Positions 9,326-21,142 are shown, counted from the first letter of the stretch. The stretch: DNA of 64,000 bases from Agarophyton chilense (GCA_030374765.1 JARGXX010000092.1:2020001-2084000), one strand, 5' to 3'. Notes: generated from the letters alone by a model not told the origin. Numbers and translations: made by a program.

Positions 9326-9883
9326 GGCGTCAAAGTAGTTTTTTCAGATGTGAGTTGTTTTGAATTGGCAGGCACTGATCTTGAAAGCTGAGCAAGAAAC
9401 AGATGCTGAAAAGGTGCCTTCGAAAGAGACCTAGCTCTGCCATCTCATATACACTTTTCATACGGGGACACGTGGTAATCACTTTTGCAGCGAGCGCCGA
9501 ATACAAGTTCTCATGGCTTGGCCTGAGACGGAAGTCAGAGAACGGCTGACCTCCTCCGGGGTTGAGGCCCCGGATCGGTTCGTGCTTTACTTATGTACCT
9601 TACTGTGCGTGCGGGCGCCGCAGGTGCTGTGCACTGTAATGGTTCGGCGTCTCATGGCCAACGTCAAAGCGGCACCCAATCGAAGAGTCATTCAGTGAGT
9701 GATCTGCGTGTTTCATTCTGCAATAGAGACTGTACGCCCCCAAAAAATGCGCGAAATAGGGCAGTAGTTGGGAGGTCTGCCAATGCAAAAATTTCACAAG
9801 ATTTTTCATCTACGCACAACTTTTCAGACTCGTACGCCTGCGAAGATTCGTGTTGACTCAAGAGTATTACTCTTTCAAGGGTC
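9326..9883. other. spacer between gene island 1 and the repeat region
   Basis: Contains the promoter of the DUF2301 gene on its left. No gene is recognisable. A short GC-rich inverted repeat (GGGGTTGAGGCCCC) lies near 9558. The left end of the Harbinger-like element whose transposase begins at 9884 should be in or near this stretch, but I could not find its terminal repeat. Confidence 0.4.
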
Positions 9884-10114
9884 ATGGTACGACTCTCAGC
9901 GACCACCATGGCGTCACAGTCGGACTTAACGCGCACAGCATGCCGCGGTCGCGCGTACTCAATTAGAGTACTTGTGGGAACCCTCTGGAAACAGCGTTGG
10001 AATGCAGACAGTTCCACGTTTTTGGCTCCAAACGTCTTGCTGTTTCTTGCTGAACGGGTTCAACGCATTTCAGACGAGCACGATAGCGTCCCTGCCCAAA
10101 GTAACCGCACTTCA
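9884..10114 (+). pseudogene. Harbinger-like transposase, 5' part, cut by LTR element A
   Basis: An ATG-started frame of exactly 77 codons ends at the 5' LTR of element A. The rest of the frame resumes without shift at 18652, just after the second copy of the target duplication: the codons for NRTS are followed by NSDFAFNFNRYEDEE. The N-terminal residues alone show no domain, and the assignment rests on this continuity. Confidence 0.6.
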
Positions 10115-10741
10115 CGTCGTATAGTGGCAGAACGTTTGACCTTTGAGGTTTTCGATATACTATACTGACCTTGTAGGTGATGGATGCGAGGGATCATTGG
10201 CCATGCAGCTCCGGGCGAGCTACCATATAGATGTCGTCAGCCACGTGTAGTGCTGACATGTACATTCTGGTTGAGTAATTCTTAGTACTTGTAATTATAT
10301 TTATTTTAGTACAGTAGTGAAGTGGCCACCTGGCACTGTAGCCAGTGCTGGCCAGGTCTCTGAAACTAGGTCAGAGACCGTGCCTTGCTGGGACCACCTG
10401 GGTGATCTGGAGAGAATAGTCCATTGCATATAGTGAACTGCACCTTCCCCATCGTAATCTGATAAATACAGGCACCACTTGGGTCACGACTATACCTTTT
10501 GGTTCATCGTTTCTCAACTACCACACAGGCTTTCCCGCGCGTCGACGCCTACCATCGTTCACCTACACGGTATAGCCTAGTTGCCCGGCGTTTGCCCCTG
10601 CGGGTTTTCACGGTGCCCTGTTACCATCGAGGTTTACTACGTCCACCTTTTAAAGTTGGGCGTCAACACGCTTCCTACAGTTGAGCGTCACTACGCTCCC
10701 GAGACAAGACAGTATCACACCCCAGAGGGGATTGTACGAAT
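10115..10741 (+). repeat. 5' LTR of element A
   Basis: 627 bp. It begins CGTCGTATAG (the usual terminal T mutated) and ends TACGAAT where the other copies have TACGACA. It includes strong internal hairpins (GGTCTCTGA...TCAGAGACC near 10355-10380) and, near its end, two tandem copies of a unit of about 25 bp containing GTTGAGCGTCA. Confidence 0.95.
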
Positions 10742-10744
10742 TTT

Positions 10745-10760
10745 TGGTCTCCCGCATTAG
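10745..10760 (+). other. primer-binding site of element A
   Basis: TGGTCTCCCGCATTAG starts three bases after the LTR, where a tRNA 3' CCA end would pair. The first six bases TGGTCT are shared with element B (42672) and with the unrelated third LTR family (63599). The primer tRNA is not identified. Confidence 0.75.
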
Positions 10761-11046
10761 AAAGTATTTTTAGGTTTCTTCGTACCTTCACGGTTAACAC
10801 GAGATACCGAAAAGGATTGGAAGCTCGTACACTTATTTGGTTTCAGGAAATCCCGCAAAGCAATACAGGATACCACTATTAGTAACAAATGGAACGACCT
10901 AAAAAGAATACGCGTGGTGCAAGCGCCCCGCCAAGCCGTAAAGGTCTTTTACTGGAGCCCCATGGGCTCAAGCGATTCTGTAAAACCTTGAGGAGCTGTT
11001 CCGGCACACTCGGGACAAAACCGTAAAGGTACATGGTCCGCCGTTT

Positions 11047-13099
11047 ATGGCAACGGAACCTCAAAGGGAATTACCAATTGAGGTTGCAGCGGAGGAACTA
11101 TGGTCTCAGCTCGAAGAGCGAGCGAAAGCGCTCGTCACCCTCGCGGTCGAGGATGCATTAACCAAAGAAGAGAAGTCGGATACCCGGTTGGTTCCGCCCT
11201 CAATGGACGTCGATTCATTTACCCGTATTGTGGTTGGCGGAGCAGCTCAAGAGCTATCGGACAGGATACCTGAAATGATGAAACAGTATCTCTTTACAGA
11301 TGCTAGAGAGGTTTACCGCGCTGTGCAGAACCTTCTGGGATTCCGAGGGATTCGCAGAATCCCGACCTACACAGGTGAACATTGCAAAGCGCATACCACA
11401 AGGGTTCCAAATGGTTAATTCCACCCATTCCAAACACTTACCTACTGATAGTGAGTACCTACAAGGTCCAAGTCAGAGTCAAGAGGTCCCAGGGAAGGTA
11501 GATCCTCAAGACATTTATCTGCCACCAATTACTGGTTTCGTTCAAAAGGATACCCAGGGAGGTGGTCCCAAGGAAGATTCGTCTGACTCGTTGGATGAGT
11601 GATGAAGAAACCGAAAAGGGAAGAAGCGGAGGACGAAGAGACGAAAGAATCGAGAGGATGATTCAGACCCCGACTCGTCAGACTCCAGTTCCGATACGAG
11701 TTCATCGTCGGATGATGACCGTAAGGTTAGGAAGAAGAAGAAACCGAACAGGTCGACGAATAAGTCGCCGAAAAAGAACCTAGAAGGTAGAAAGCGATAC
11801 AATGAGTCGCCCGACTCTGAGACGGACACCGAAATGGACCTGGAGGTGCACCAACCGTTGAAAGATATGTTCACCAAAGCGGTTGATTACAGGACGTATC
11901 GGTTGATCAACAAGTCTTCTGAATATACCCAAGAGGTTGCTCAGAAGATTAGTAAGCACCACACGAAGCTCAGCTTCCAAATGGGTGACGCAACCTTCAC
12001 AGGTACGAATCCTATTGCGGTGATAGAGTTTTTACAGAAGTTCAAGATTGCATGTGACCAAAATGGTTTTTCCGAGGGCGCTGCTATGTGGCTATTTCAG
12101 ATTTACTTGAAAGGAAAATCATATTACCTGCTGCAGGGTAGGCTCCGCGGCAATCCCTTAGCGATGGATGAGGATGGCACAGCGATGTTTGAGTCGTACC
12201 CAGAAGTGGTCAATTTCCTTCTGTAAACATACGCCACCGATGAGGTTATCCAAGAGGCTTATTCGGAAGTCCTCGCCTACCATCAAAGGTCTGGGCAAAC
12301 CGAATCGGAGATTTCGCTCGCGCTGTGGAATCTGGCAACCCGTTGTGGTAATGTGTTCACTACCTCTAGGTTAAAGTCGCTATTTGCCGACAATGTCGAC
12401 AAAGCGATCCGTTCCCAGGTACTCAACTACCTGGCCACTAACCGAAAAATTGACAACAATGGGCTGGCTCGATACTTCCAGGGCCTTGGAGAAATCTTTC
12501 GGCTGGGAAAGAGACCAGGCGTGCCTCCTACCTCGAAGGATAAACCGAAAAGGTCGGTCTTGGAAATTGAAGGTACCACAACCTCAGAGGGTGGCCCGCA
12601 CCTCGAAGTACCTACAGGGACCTCTATCCACTTGGTAGTGACCCAGGGGCCGTTCTCGAAACCTTCGACGGTAGGAAATTGGACGTCAACGCGTACACCA
12701 AACTCGGCACAATCGCCGCCAAGTGCGATGAGCTCGCAGAGGATGCAGGGAGCGAGCTCCCATAACTCGCCACCCACGTCCTACGCCACTGCTCCTACCA
12801 ACCAGGTTTCGAAGCCCCCCTCAATGGTAACGCGAGACCCCCAAACCGGAGGACTCGTTTTCTGGTTCTGTCTCGCGACAGACCATTTGGCAAACAATTG
12901 CGCTAACTTACCTCTAGGGATGAGAGACCAATTGATTCAGGCTCGCATGCCGTATCACCAACGTCTCTATGGGTCTTCAACGCAAACACCAAATAGGTTC
13001 CAACCACGTACACCGGTAAAGGTCAATACTATCGAGGAAACAACAAACTTGGACTCAACCCCTCCCGTACAGGAGGAAAACACCGAACGGTTGGCGTAA
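11047..13099 (+). pseudogene. gag of element A
   Basis: Starts at ATG 11047 (MATEPQRELPIEVAAEELW). One extra base near 11330 shifts the frame relative to copy B, and in-frame stops occur at 11600-11605 (TGATGA) and 12224-12226 (TAA). Order of parts: acidic N-terminal region, a Ser/Asp/Lys-rich basic linker, a capsid-like helical region (FTGTNPIAVIEFLQKFKIAC), a disordered segment, and a remnant zinc knuckle FWFCLATDHLANNC near 12860 whose first Cys has become Phe. The gag stop overlaps the pol start as TAATG at 13097-13101. Confidence 0.88.
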
Positions 13100-16000
13100 T
13101 GGCCGAACCCAACCTGCAAGTGGAAGGCCAATCGATACCCAGAACCTTGAAGATGGAAGAGAACACGTCACAACCAGTTCCGGTTTATCATAGGAAGTAC
13201 AATAACTATAAAGTACGTGCTTCAATGTGTTTCTCCTATCACCTTGCGGTTCCGGTCACCTGCGTGTTGGATACGGGGGCCGGCCCAAACTTCCTGAACT
13301 CCCGCGTCATACCTGAGGCGGTACTTCGGAACTTGAGCCAATCTCCCGACAACAACCCGCTGGTGGATGCAAATGAGCGCCCATTAAACCTTCGAGGTAT
13401 GCTCACCAGTGTGGTGCAGCTCGGACACCTCAAGGTAAGACTGCAATTCTTTGTTGTCGACCTTTTACCAACAGACTGGCTACTAGGTACGAACTTCATC
13501 GATAGACTTGTCAAAACAATCCTTCCTGGCTCCCATACCGTCGCCCTATGTCAGGGGGAACGAACTTCCATTTTAGGTAATACGGAAACCAAACGGGGAT
13601 GGTTCGTCAAACCGAAGAAGACTATATCCACCGAAACGGTTTCCAACAAAGTGCGCATAACCAAACAGGTTGTTATCCCACCAATGCACCGAATACCGGT
13701 ACCGATGTCGTGTGCGACCCCCGGGCTGGTCATACTACAAAACCATCCGAGGTTAGCACATCGAAACCTCACCTTGATGGCCAACGGGATTGCCGACAAC
13801 ATCCCAAATCGACCCATAAAGGTGTGTCTCAGTAACTTCAGCAGTCACGACCTGAAGTTGCCGAAAAATACCAATGTAGGCATCGCACAACCGGCACCAC
13901 AAGGGGTCTTCACCGTAGCTCACACTGATCTCGGCAAGGTCGCCTTCAATTAGGAAGGGGGGTGCGCACATGCGTCCACAACCACAAATGTATCGATAAA
14001 TACCAACTTGGAAGCAAAGCTAACCGATAAGGCATCGGTAGAGAAAGAAGAGAAACCTGACCCTGAAAGGAAATGGCAAGATACAGTCCAGATCGCTGAA
14101 GATAACGGCGAACTGCAGGACCGTATCCTCGACCTTCTGGAGGAGTTTGAAACTATGTGGTCAGGCCACCTGGGATATATTAAGGCCACACAGCATCGCA
14201 TCGCGCTCCTCCCTGAGTCGAAGCCGATTTATCAGCAACCATACCGTGCAGGTCCGAAGGCAAGAGAAGTAGAACTCAAAGAAGTGGAGCGAATGCTCCA
14301 AGAAGGTGTAATTGAACCAGCCAACTCAGATTGGGCTAGTCCCGTGGTTCTGGTTCAGAAGAAAGGGGATATCCGTATGAGGTTCTGTGTGGACTACACG
14401 AGGCTCAATAGCGTGACCGTCCGGGATTCGTACCCGATACATAATATGGATGAGTGCATCGACTCCTTGGGAGATGTGCAGATATTTCCCACGTTGGATG
14501 CCAATTGTGGATCGTGGCAGGACCTGTAGGTGAAGAAGATCGGGACAAAACGACCTTCACGTGCCATGCAGGTTTGTTTCGCTTCACGCAGATGCCATTT
14601 GGGTTGCGCAATGCTTCAGCCACCTTTTCAAAGGGAGCTGGTCATCATCCTTTCGAAGTTTAGGTGGACAACCGCCTTGGTATACATCGATAATGTAATC
14701 ATCTACTCCACATCGGAAGAAGAGCATTTTTCTCACGTGCGCACCGTACTAACCCTCCTAGCTGAGGCGCGGGTGACGCTGAAGCTACGCAAATGAGTCT
14801 TCTTTACCAGAACGGTTGAATACCTGGGCCACATCATAGGCCCTGGTACCCTAGAGGTTGCGCCAAGCAACATTAGAGCCGTACAGAAGGTCAAGTTGCC
14901 ACGATCCCAGACAGATGTACGATCCTTTATAGGTTTATGTAACGTCTATCGTCGCTTCGTGAAGGGATTCACGAAAATAGCGGCTCCCCTCAACAAGAAG
15001 CTCCAGAAAGGTGAACCTGAACGGTTTGAGATTCTATCGAACGACGAAATGGATACGTTTGAGGAATTCGAACGAGCGCTGTTGTCGCCGCCAATCTTAG
15101 CGTTACCGAAAACAGGTCTACCGTACACGCTGCATACAGATGCATCCCATGCCCCAATTAGTGGTTGCTTTATGCAGGAGCAGCACAACGGAGACAAATA
15201 ACCTATAGGGTACTGGAGCCGCGCTATGAATGAGGCAGAGCAGAACTACACGGTAACCGAGAAGGAATATCTAGCAGTAGTGTGAAGCATGTTGATGCTC
15301 CGTCCATACCTTTATGGTGAGCGCTCTACGTTGGGCACGGACCACGGCGCCTTAAGGTGAATTCTCTGACTCGCAGATGCGTCTGGTAGACTTGCCCGTT
15401 GGAGATTGAGACTGTCGGAGTTTGAATACGACGTACAATACCGTCCAGGTATCAAACACAACATAGCTGACGCTATGTCACGCTAAAACACCTCAGGGTT
15501 AGAGACAGAACCAGTGGACGATGATATCCCGTGCTTTTTGGTGTCATCAAACCAAAATGGTACCGGCGAACACCTAGAAGGATGTTGGGACTTACCTGAA
15601 GAAGGTGCCTTGCGAAACACCGACATGGCAACGCAAATACTGACCCTAGAGAAAATGAACGTCATGCCCGTAACCCGGGAGGAATTTCTAGGAGAACAGG
15701 CCCAGGATGCGTACTGCAGAACTGTGGCTGACACAAGTGGTTTCAAAGGATCACCATTCGATGTGGACCACACTGGGTACATCGTGAGATGGTCAACCTT
15801 GGATGGTAGCCTTTAAAAGGTGGTTCCGAAGGCGCTGCGCCCAAGAGTCTTGTATCTCGCGCACCACCCGCGACTATAGGGACAACGCGGTGCCACCAGG
15901 ATGTATTACATCTCGAGGCAACACTTCTATTGGCCTCGTATGGCCCATGATGTCTATACCTTTGTAGGTCGATGCGAATCCTGTGTTCGTACCCGCGGTG

Positions 16001-17365
16001 GTATTCGAAAGCATCGAAATACCTCAAGCTATTTCCAGCAGCTGTTCCGCTGGAGTTTGTTGCGATAGACCTTCTAGGACCACTTCCCAAGACCAAGAAT
16101 GGGTATCAGCACATTCTAGTGATCACCGACAGGTTCTCGATGCTCACGACAGCGATACCTTTAGAGGAGACGAAGTCAACAACGCTGGCGGTCGCGTTCC
16201 TCAACAATTGGGTCTACCCGTATGGTGCACCAATGTACCTACAAACCGATAATGCTTCAAACTTGGCATCGAAGTTCTTCGAAGCAGTCTGTAACGTCTT
16301 GAATATCAAGCACTATTTGACTACTGCCTACCACCCGCAGACAAACGGACAGGTCGAGCGCTTTAACCACACATTGGCATCAAGGCTACGACACTATACG
16401 GAAGAGCACCAAACTGGGTGGGATGAGCTGGTGCAACCGCTCACCTACTCCTATAACCTTCAGGTACACCGGTCAACGCAGACCACTCCCTTTGATTTGG
16501 TTCTTTCGCGACACCCCCCAGGTATTGTAGTGCAGGGAGATCATACCACCAGCACTGCAGCTGGCGCACTGACCCCTGCCCAGCTCAAGCGTAATACCCT
16601 TGAGAGGTTGAGGAGGGCCCTCAAAAATGCAGAGAGCCGCCTCACTGCAGCCCAGAAGCGGTACAAGGCCGACTACGACCGTAGGGTAACCAAAGTGGTC
16701 TCTGTATCGTCGGGACAATATTTCTACATAGACAGCTCACCTTCAAGTAAAAGACTAGACCGGGTGATGAAGCGAACGATGAAGCCATTGGTAGAGATAT
16801 CAATTCGAAGCTTCTACCCACATCAGTTGGGCCTTATCAGGTATTGAACGCATCAGAGCACACCGTTACGGTTGACCAAGATGGAATACAGAATACGATA
16901 TCAATTGACCGTATTATGGTAGCACCTGAAACGGTTCAACATCGCATTGAGGTAGGCACCGCAGCCCGAGAGCCCAGAGTGGTAGCTCTGCGCACTCGTC
17001 CCTCGGAGGACCCCACCTCAATTGAAATGAATGATGAACTACAACGAGATGATCCGGATTATAACCCTCTAACAGGGACGGAAATGGAACCTCAAACGGT
17101 AACAGCGGGAGCTCCCGACCCGGCTCCCCCACACGAAGCTCCAAACTCAAAACATATGAACCCTCGAGGTAGCGTTCCCCCGAAAGATCAGGACCAAACC
17201 TCAGAGGAATTTCCCGTTGATCGTCTGGTGGGCCACACGGGAACCTACAATGGTCTGAAGTACACCTTCAGGTGGTACAGCTGGAGCCCAGAAGGGGACA
17301 CCCTCGATTCCCCCAGCCGCAATACCCCCACACTTCCGTATCAGGTATTGGCGCCGTCGCAATGA
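13099..17365 (+). pseudogene. pol of element A (protease, RT, RNase H, integrase, chromodomain)
   Basis: The protease has the active DTGA triad at 13270 and then LLGTNFIDRLVK. The RT shows RFCVDYTRLNSVTVRDSYP and LDANCG, but the YIDD site is YIDN (AAT at 14692) and a TAG interrupts at 14527. An RNase H remnant follows with several stops. The integrase (15972-16847) keeps DLLG, QTDNAS and NGQVERFN, the three carboxylates of the D,D-35-E core. The C-terminal chromodomain (about 17209-17345) reads EFPVDRLVGH, GLKYTFRWYSW and EGDT; it presumably tethers the integrase to modified histones. At least five frameshifts or stops separate these parts. Confidence 0.92.
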
Positions 17366-17547
17366 GCAGATGCCTGCAGACGGCTAACCTTAGACCTTTG
17401 TGGTACTCAGTCCTAAGGAAGGGGGAGAAAAGACGTCGTTTTCCGCAGAAGGTGGCCGTATATGCGTGTCAGAATATCTACAAGGGAGGACACGAAAGAA
17501 CAACCAAATGTAACAGTAGGGGATACAAGAAGAGACATCAATTTACT

Positions 17548-17700
17548 TTAAGAAGGACCTGTCGGTTGAGGAGCAATGGAATCAGGAGGACCCGTGTTAT
17601 TTGACCACCCACGGAGGAAAACTTGCAGGAATGCTAGGAGCCATCGACATAAGAGGTAGCGAGGGAGCGGTAGCCCAGCCACTGGGGAGAGGAATGGAAA
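17548..17700 (-). pseudogene. C-terminal remnant of the antisense ORF in element A
   Basis: On the minus strand the last codons before 17548 read PPDSIAPQPTGPS-stop, matching PPDSIAPKPTGPS-stop at the end of the long antisense frame in element B (49464). A one-base difference shifts the frame just upstream. The remaining 2.7 kb of the antisense region is absent here. Confidence 0.7.
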
Positions 17701-18000
17701 CCAACATAGGTTGAACGGTGTGCTATGCGGAAGCAGAATCGCAAGCACGCAGGGGCCCACTACCGAAAAGGTGTCCGCAAGCGCGCTATTAACACTGCAT
17801 CGTCCTCATGACAGTCCCTACCTGAATGGGTGTCGCTCAATTCGTGCGCTGCCGTCGTCGCTCGCACTCCCACACCGACTCTGGCACCGAGTTCTGAACC
17901 TCAATAGATCGCGCGTCGCGCACCGTGAGCAACCGCCGGCGGACACCACTCCAATGCCTGCGCCGCTGTCGCTCGCTATACCTTTATGGTTTGATGGAAA

Positions 18001-18019
18001 GAGACACGGGGCGTGTCTC
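18001..18019 (+). other. stem-loop before the polypurine tract, element A
   Basis: GAGACACG and CGTGTCTC form a perfect 8-bp stem with a 3-nt loop. The same stem is kept in element B (52605-52623) with a changed loop. It lies about 20 bases before the polypurine tract. Confidence 0.7.
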
Positions 18020-18021
18020 AC

Positions 18022-18037
18022 GGGTAGGGAGGGGGTC
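18022..18037 (+). other. polypurine tract of element A
   Basis: GGGTAGGGAGGGGGTC directly precedes the TG of the 3' LTR, the expected plus-strand primer for LTR retrotransposons. Element B has GAGTAGGAAGGGGGTC at the same place. Confidence 0.8.
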
Positions 18038-18646
18038 TGTCGTATAGTGGCAGAAGGTTTGACCTTTGAGGTTGTCGATATACTACACTGACCTTGTAGG
18101 TGATGGGTGCGAGGGATCATCGGCCATGCAGCTCCGGGCGAGCTACCATCCAGCTGTTGTCAGCCACATGTAGTGTTGACATGTACCTTCTGGTTGAGTA
18201 ATTTTTATTACTTGTAATTGTAATTATATTTGTTTTAGTACAGTGGTGGAGTGGCCACCTGGCACTGTATCCAGTGCTGGCCAGGTCTCTGACACTAGGT
18301 CAGAGACCGTACCTTGCTGGCACCTCCCGGGTGATCTGGAGAGTGCAGTCCACTGCATATAGGGAACTGCACCTCCCCCATCCTAATCTCATAAGGACAG
18401 GCACCACTTGGGTCGCGACTATACCTTTTGGTTCATCGTTTCTCAACTACAACACAGGCTTTCCCGCGCGTCGACGCCTACCATCGTTCCCCTACACGGT
18501 ATAGGCTAGTTGCCCCGCCGTTTGCCCCTGCGGGTTTTCCCGGTGCCCTGTTACCAACGAGGTTTATTACGTCTACCTTCTAAGATTGAGCGTCACCACT
18601 CTCCCGAGACAAGACAGTAGCATACCCCAGAGGTGATTGTACGACA
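18038..18646 (+). repeat. 3' LTR of element A
   Basis: 609 bp with intact termini TGTCGTATAG and TGTACGACA. It has only one copy of the 25-bp unit near its 3' end, where the 5' LTR of the same element and the LTRs of B have two. Confidence 0.95.
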
Positions 18647-18651
18647 TTTCA

Positions 18652-19618
18652 AACAGCGATTTTGCGTTTAACTTCAATAGATATGAGGACGAAGAGTGTT
18701 TCTACAACTTCCGCTTCACGCACCACGGTGTCGTGCGAATGCAGCACGCAGTAGCCTGGTTAGGTGCCAAGACGAATACGAGCCTTAATCGATACAGCGT
18801 AACACCCATCGTAGCGACCAGCCTCGTGCTTCGCCGCATGTCCTTCCCAGCAAAATGGGCGGACCTGGAGCTTATGTTCGGGAAGCAAAGGCCTCATTTA
18901 TCGGATATATACTGGAAGGCGCTGAAGTTGATTTGGGAAGCCAATAAAGCGATTATTTGCAGCATATTAACCCTTTGCGCAAGAATATGCGGCTAAGTAC
19001 GCGCGTGAAATCTACGACAAGGCTCATGCACTTCCTAACTGCGTCACATTCATAGACGGGACTGTAATTAATATTGCTCATCCGAAGGGAAATAAGCGAC
19101 AGCGTGTTATATACAACGGGCATGAACGCGACCATGCTCTCAAATACCTGGTTGTAAATACCCCTGACGGGTTACTTCTCCATATTTGCGACCAAATAGA
19201 AGAACGTCGTCACGACTGGACGTTGTACGTTAGGAGTGACGTGGACGACTCCCTTTCCTCTGTATGGCAGGTGGTGGACACAAGGTATTGCATCTATGTG
19301 GATTCAGGGTAGAACCGCCGTTGGTATTTAGAGGTCCCGTTCCGGGGAGCTTTGTTAAACGCAGCGCAGAAAGCGTTCAATAAGGCCATGTCATCGACAA
19401 GGAGAACAGTGGAGTTGATATTCAAAGAGATCAAGATGCATTTTACTATCGCGGATTTCAAGCGCAAAATGAAACTATTGGAAAGCCCAATCGGATTGCT
19501 CTTTTTCTGCTGCATGTTCTTTGAGCAACTGCCGCAATTGTATTTATCCCAACCAGATATTGCAATACTTTGCGTGCCCTCCCCTTCACTGGAGGAATAC
19601 TTGGCCATGGACACATAA
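18652..19618 (+). pseudogene. PIF/Harbinger-like transposase (DDE_Tnp_4 type), main part
   Basis: This continues the frame of 9884-10114. It reads YNFRFTHHGVVRMQHAV, LVLRRMSFPAKWADLELMFG, then after a frameshift near 18950-18970 the catalytic region CVTFIDGTVINIAHPKG, VIYNGHERDHALKYLVVNTPDG and EERRHDWTLY. A TAG stop at about 19311 is followed by RWYLEVPFRGALLNAAQKAFNKAMSS, TVELIFKEIK, LLESPIGLLFFCCMFFEQ and PSPSLEEYLAMDT. This is the order of the Harbinger/ALP1-like endonuclease family: first Asp in IDGT, second in RRHD, Glu in VELIF. It is interrupted by gypsy element A, and a solo LTR lies just downstream. Confidence 0.85.
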
Positions 19619-19764
19619 CTTTAAGATAGCCGAGCGGAAATTGCGAAGACCATGTCCGCGAATGCAAGCTTGCGAGCTTTAACGAGGACTTCGTCCGCAA
19701 CAACGCTCCGCAACGAAAAAATTGCGCTTCTCTGCAGCGATTCTGCAAACTCCAAGCGTCAAAA

Positions 19765-20533
19765 TGTGGTATTCTAATGAAGAATATAGAGGTCTCAGTG
19801 CAGTGGGTATCCACAGAAATAACCGCAAAGAACGGGTGTCGCCTTGCGAGCGACGGTTCTTAGATAAGAAGAGTGTGTGCGGAAAGCAGCCAGATGTGCC
19901 TGAACAATCGGGAAAATACGGGTATTCTAGAGGCGGATGTCCAAATACGACGGTACGTAATGCACACGAGATCGGCTCGACAACCCTTGTGACAATACAA
20001 ATAACCTGGTAACAATAGAGAAAACAACACACACACACAGAAGGCTGTAGAAAAAGGGCGTTACACGCGCAACAGTAGAAGGTATCCTCGGAGCAAGAGC
20101 TAGAGCTCAGAACGGTTAAGAACTGATGCTATAGGTGCCCCTTTGTGGTAAACCACTTTAGGATTTCTAGGACTCACCAAGAAGGTGTTTTGGTTTGTTG
20201 GTTGTTGGTTGGCCTTCGCCGTCCCCACCTGGGCCTTGCGCCTTTTATTGTGCAAAGAGGGAAAGCAAGTACTGTAAAATAAGGCATACAAGTGGCGTGC
20301 CATTACAAAGTTATCTAAATAATACCAAATAAAATATTTGGTGATGGCACCTTACAGTGTACACTAAATACAGTACTTCCTAATTAAATTTCTCCTGTCC
20401 CAATCTTTCAATGAAGAAATTCTTCTCAGAACTTCTCGTTATCGAGTATAGCCCTAGCAATAGCTTATGAATGCCGTATCGTGACATCGTAGAATTTCGA
20501 ACGGTCGAACTATGGTACATCCAGAATGCTACA
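19765..20533 (+). repeat. solo LTR, second family, copy 1
   Basis: 769 bp beginning TGTGGTATTC and ending GAATGCTACA, flanked by perfect 5-bp duplications CAAAA at 19760-19764 and 20534-20538. A second copy is at 62250-63010. No internal retroelement region adjoins it, so it is a solo LTR left by LTR-LTR recombination. It separates the transposase from its convergent accessory gene. Orientation within a parent element is unknown; the frames inside are chance openings. Confidence 0.88.
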
Positions 20534-20539
20534 CAAAAA

Positions 20540-21142
20540 CCGCCGCAACGCATGAAAACCTTACTTCTGCTGAGACTGGAAAGAGCCTAGTAAAGCCTGT
20601 AGTTTCTTCAACTCTAGCTCGTTGTTCTCCTGACCCTCCAACCGACGCTCTTTTCGGTCTTTACTTCACTCTTCTTTCTCCACATCAAACTTATGACTTT
20701 CGAACTCGAGCTGATCACGCTCCAAGTCAATGCAGGCCAACTCCGACTCTCTAAGCAAGTCACCAAACGCTGGAAGCTCTACTCCGATACCACCACTTCG
20801 TACCTTTCAGCGTTTGTTGCAGTTCTTAGAACTACCGCCCGAGTCACTTCCTGAACCTTCATCGTTACTTTTATAACCGGGTGAGAGCTTACTGTTGCGT
20901 GACATGGAAGCGGCGACAAGTTCCTGCCCTATACACTCCTTCTGTTTCTCTGTTTTGGCGACCTTATCCTTCTTCTGGCTCTTCCCTAGCTCGAGATCCT
21001 CCTCAGCTTCACGCATTTGGGAAGGGAGCTCGTTGAGCTTGCTTAGTTCACCCCCCCTATTCCAGAACGCAAATGTGTGAGCCCGTTTTCTTTCGCCGCA
21101 GATTCGTGTAGACGAGTGTAGAGATCCGGGTAGTGTTTCCAA
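20540..21142 (-). pseudogene. charged coiled-coil accessory protein of the Harbinger-like element
   Basis: The minus strand reads ELPSQMREAEEDLELGKSQKKDK, a Ser/Asn/Gly linker, a stop, then AFGDLLRESELACIDLERDQLEFESHKFDVEKEE, another stop, and ERRLEGQENNELELKKLQALLGSF. The sequence is highly charged and heptad-like. It is convergent with the transposase. The arrangement and C-terminal character match the accessory gene of the second element (27748-28541), where a Myb-like N-terminus is visible. No start codon is convincing and the N-terminal DNA-binding part is not seen. Assignment is by context. Confidence 0.45.

Larger units (their letters stand above)
10115..18646 (+). mobile_element. Ty3/gypsy chromovirus copy A (8.5 kb, defective)
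   Basis: A full-length element with two LTRs, a primer-binding site 3 nt after the 5' LTR, gag, protease, reverse transcriptase, RNase H, integrase, chromodomain and a polypurine tract before the 3' LTR. It is flanked by CTTCA (10110-10114) and TTTCA (18647-18651), a 5-bp duplication with one mismatch. All coding regions carry frameshifts or stops and the reverse-transcriptase active site is mutated (YIDN). Relative to copy B it lacks about 2.7 kb between chromodomain and 3' LTR. The two LTRs differ by substitutions and by one 25-bp tandem unit (627 against 609 bp), so the insertion is not recent. Confidence 0.95.

Noticed and set aside
19679-20303. Minus-strand frames in the solo LTR, partly kept in both copies
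   Set aside because: Stops differ between the copies and the frames have no start or domain; similarity is explained by the shared LTR.
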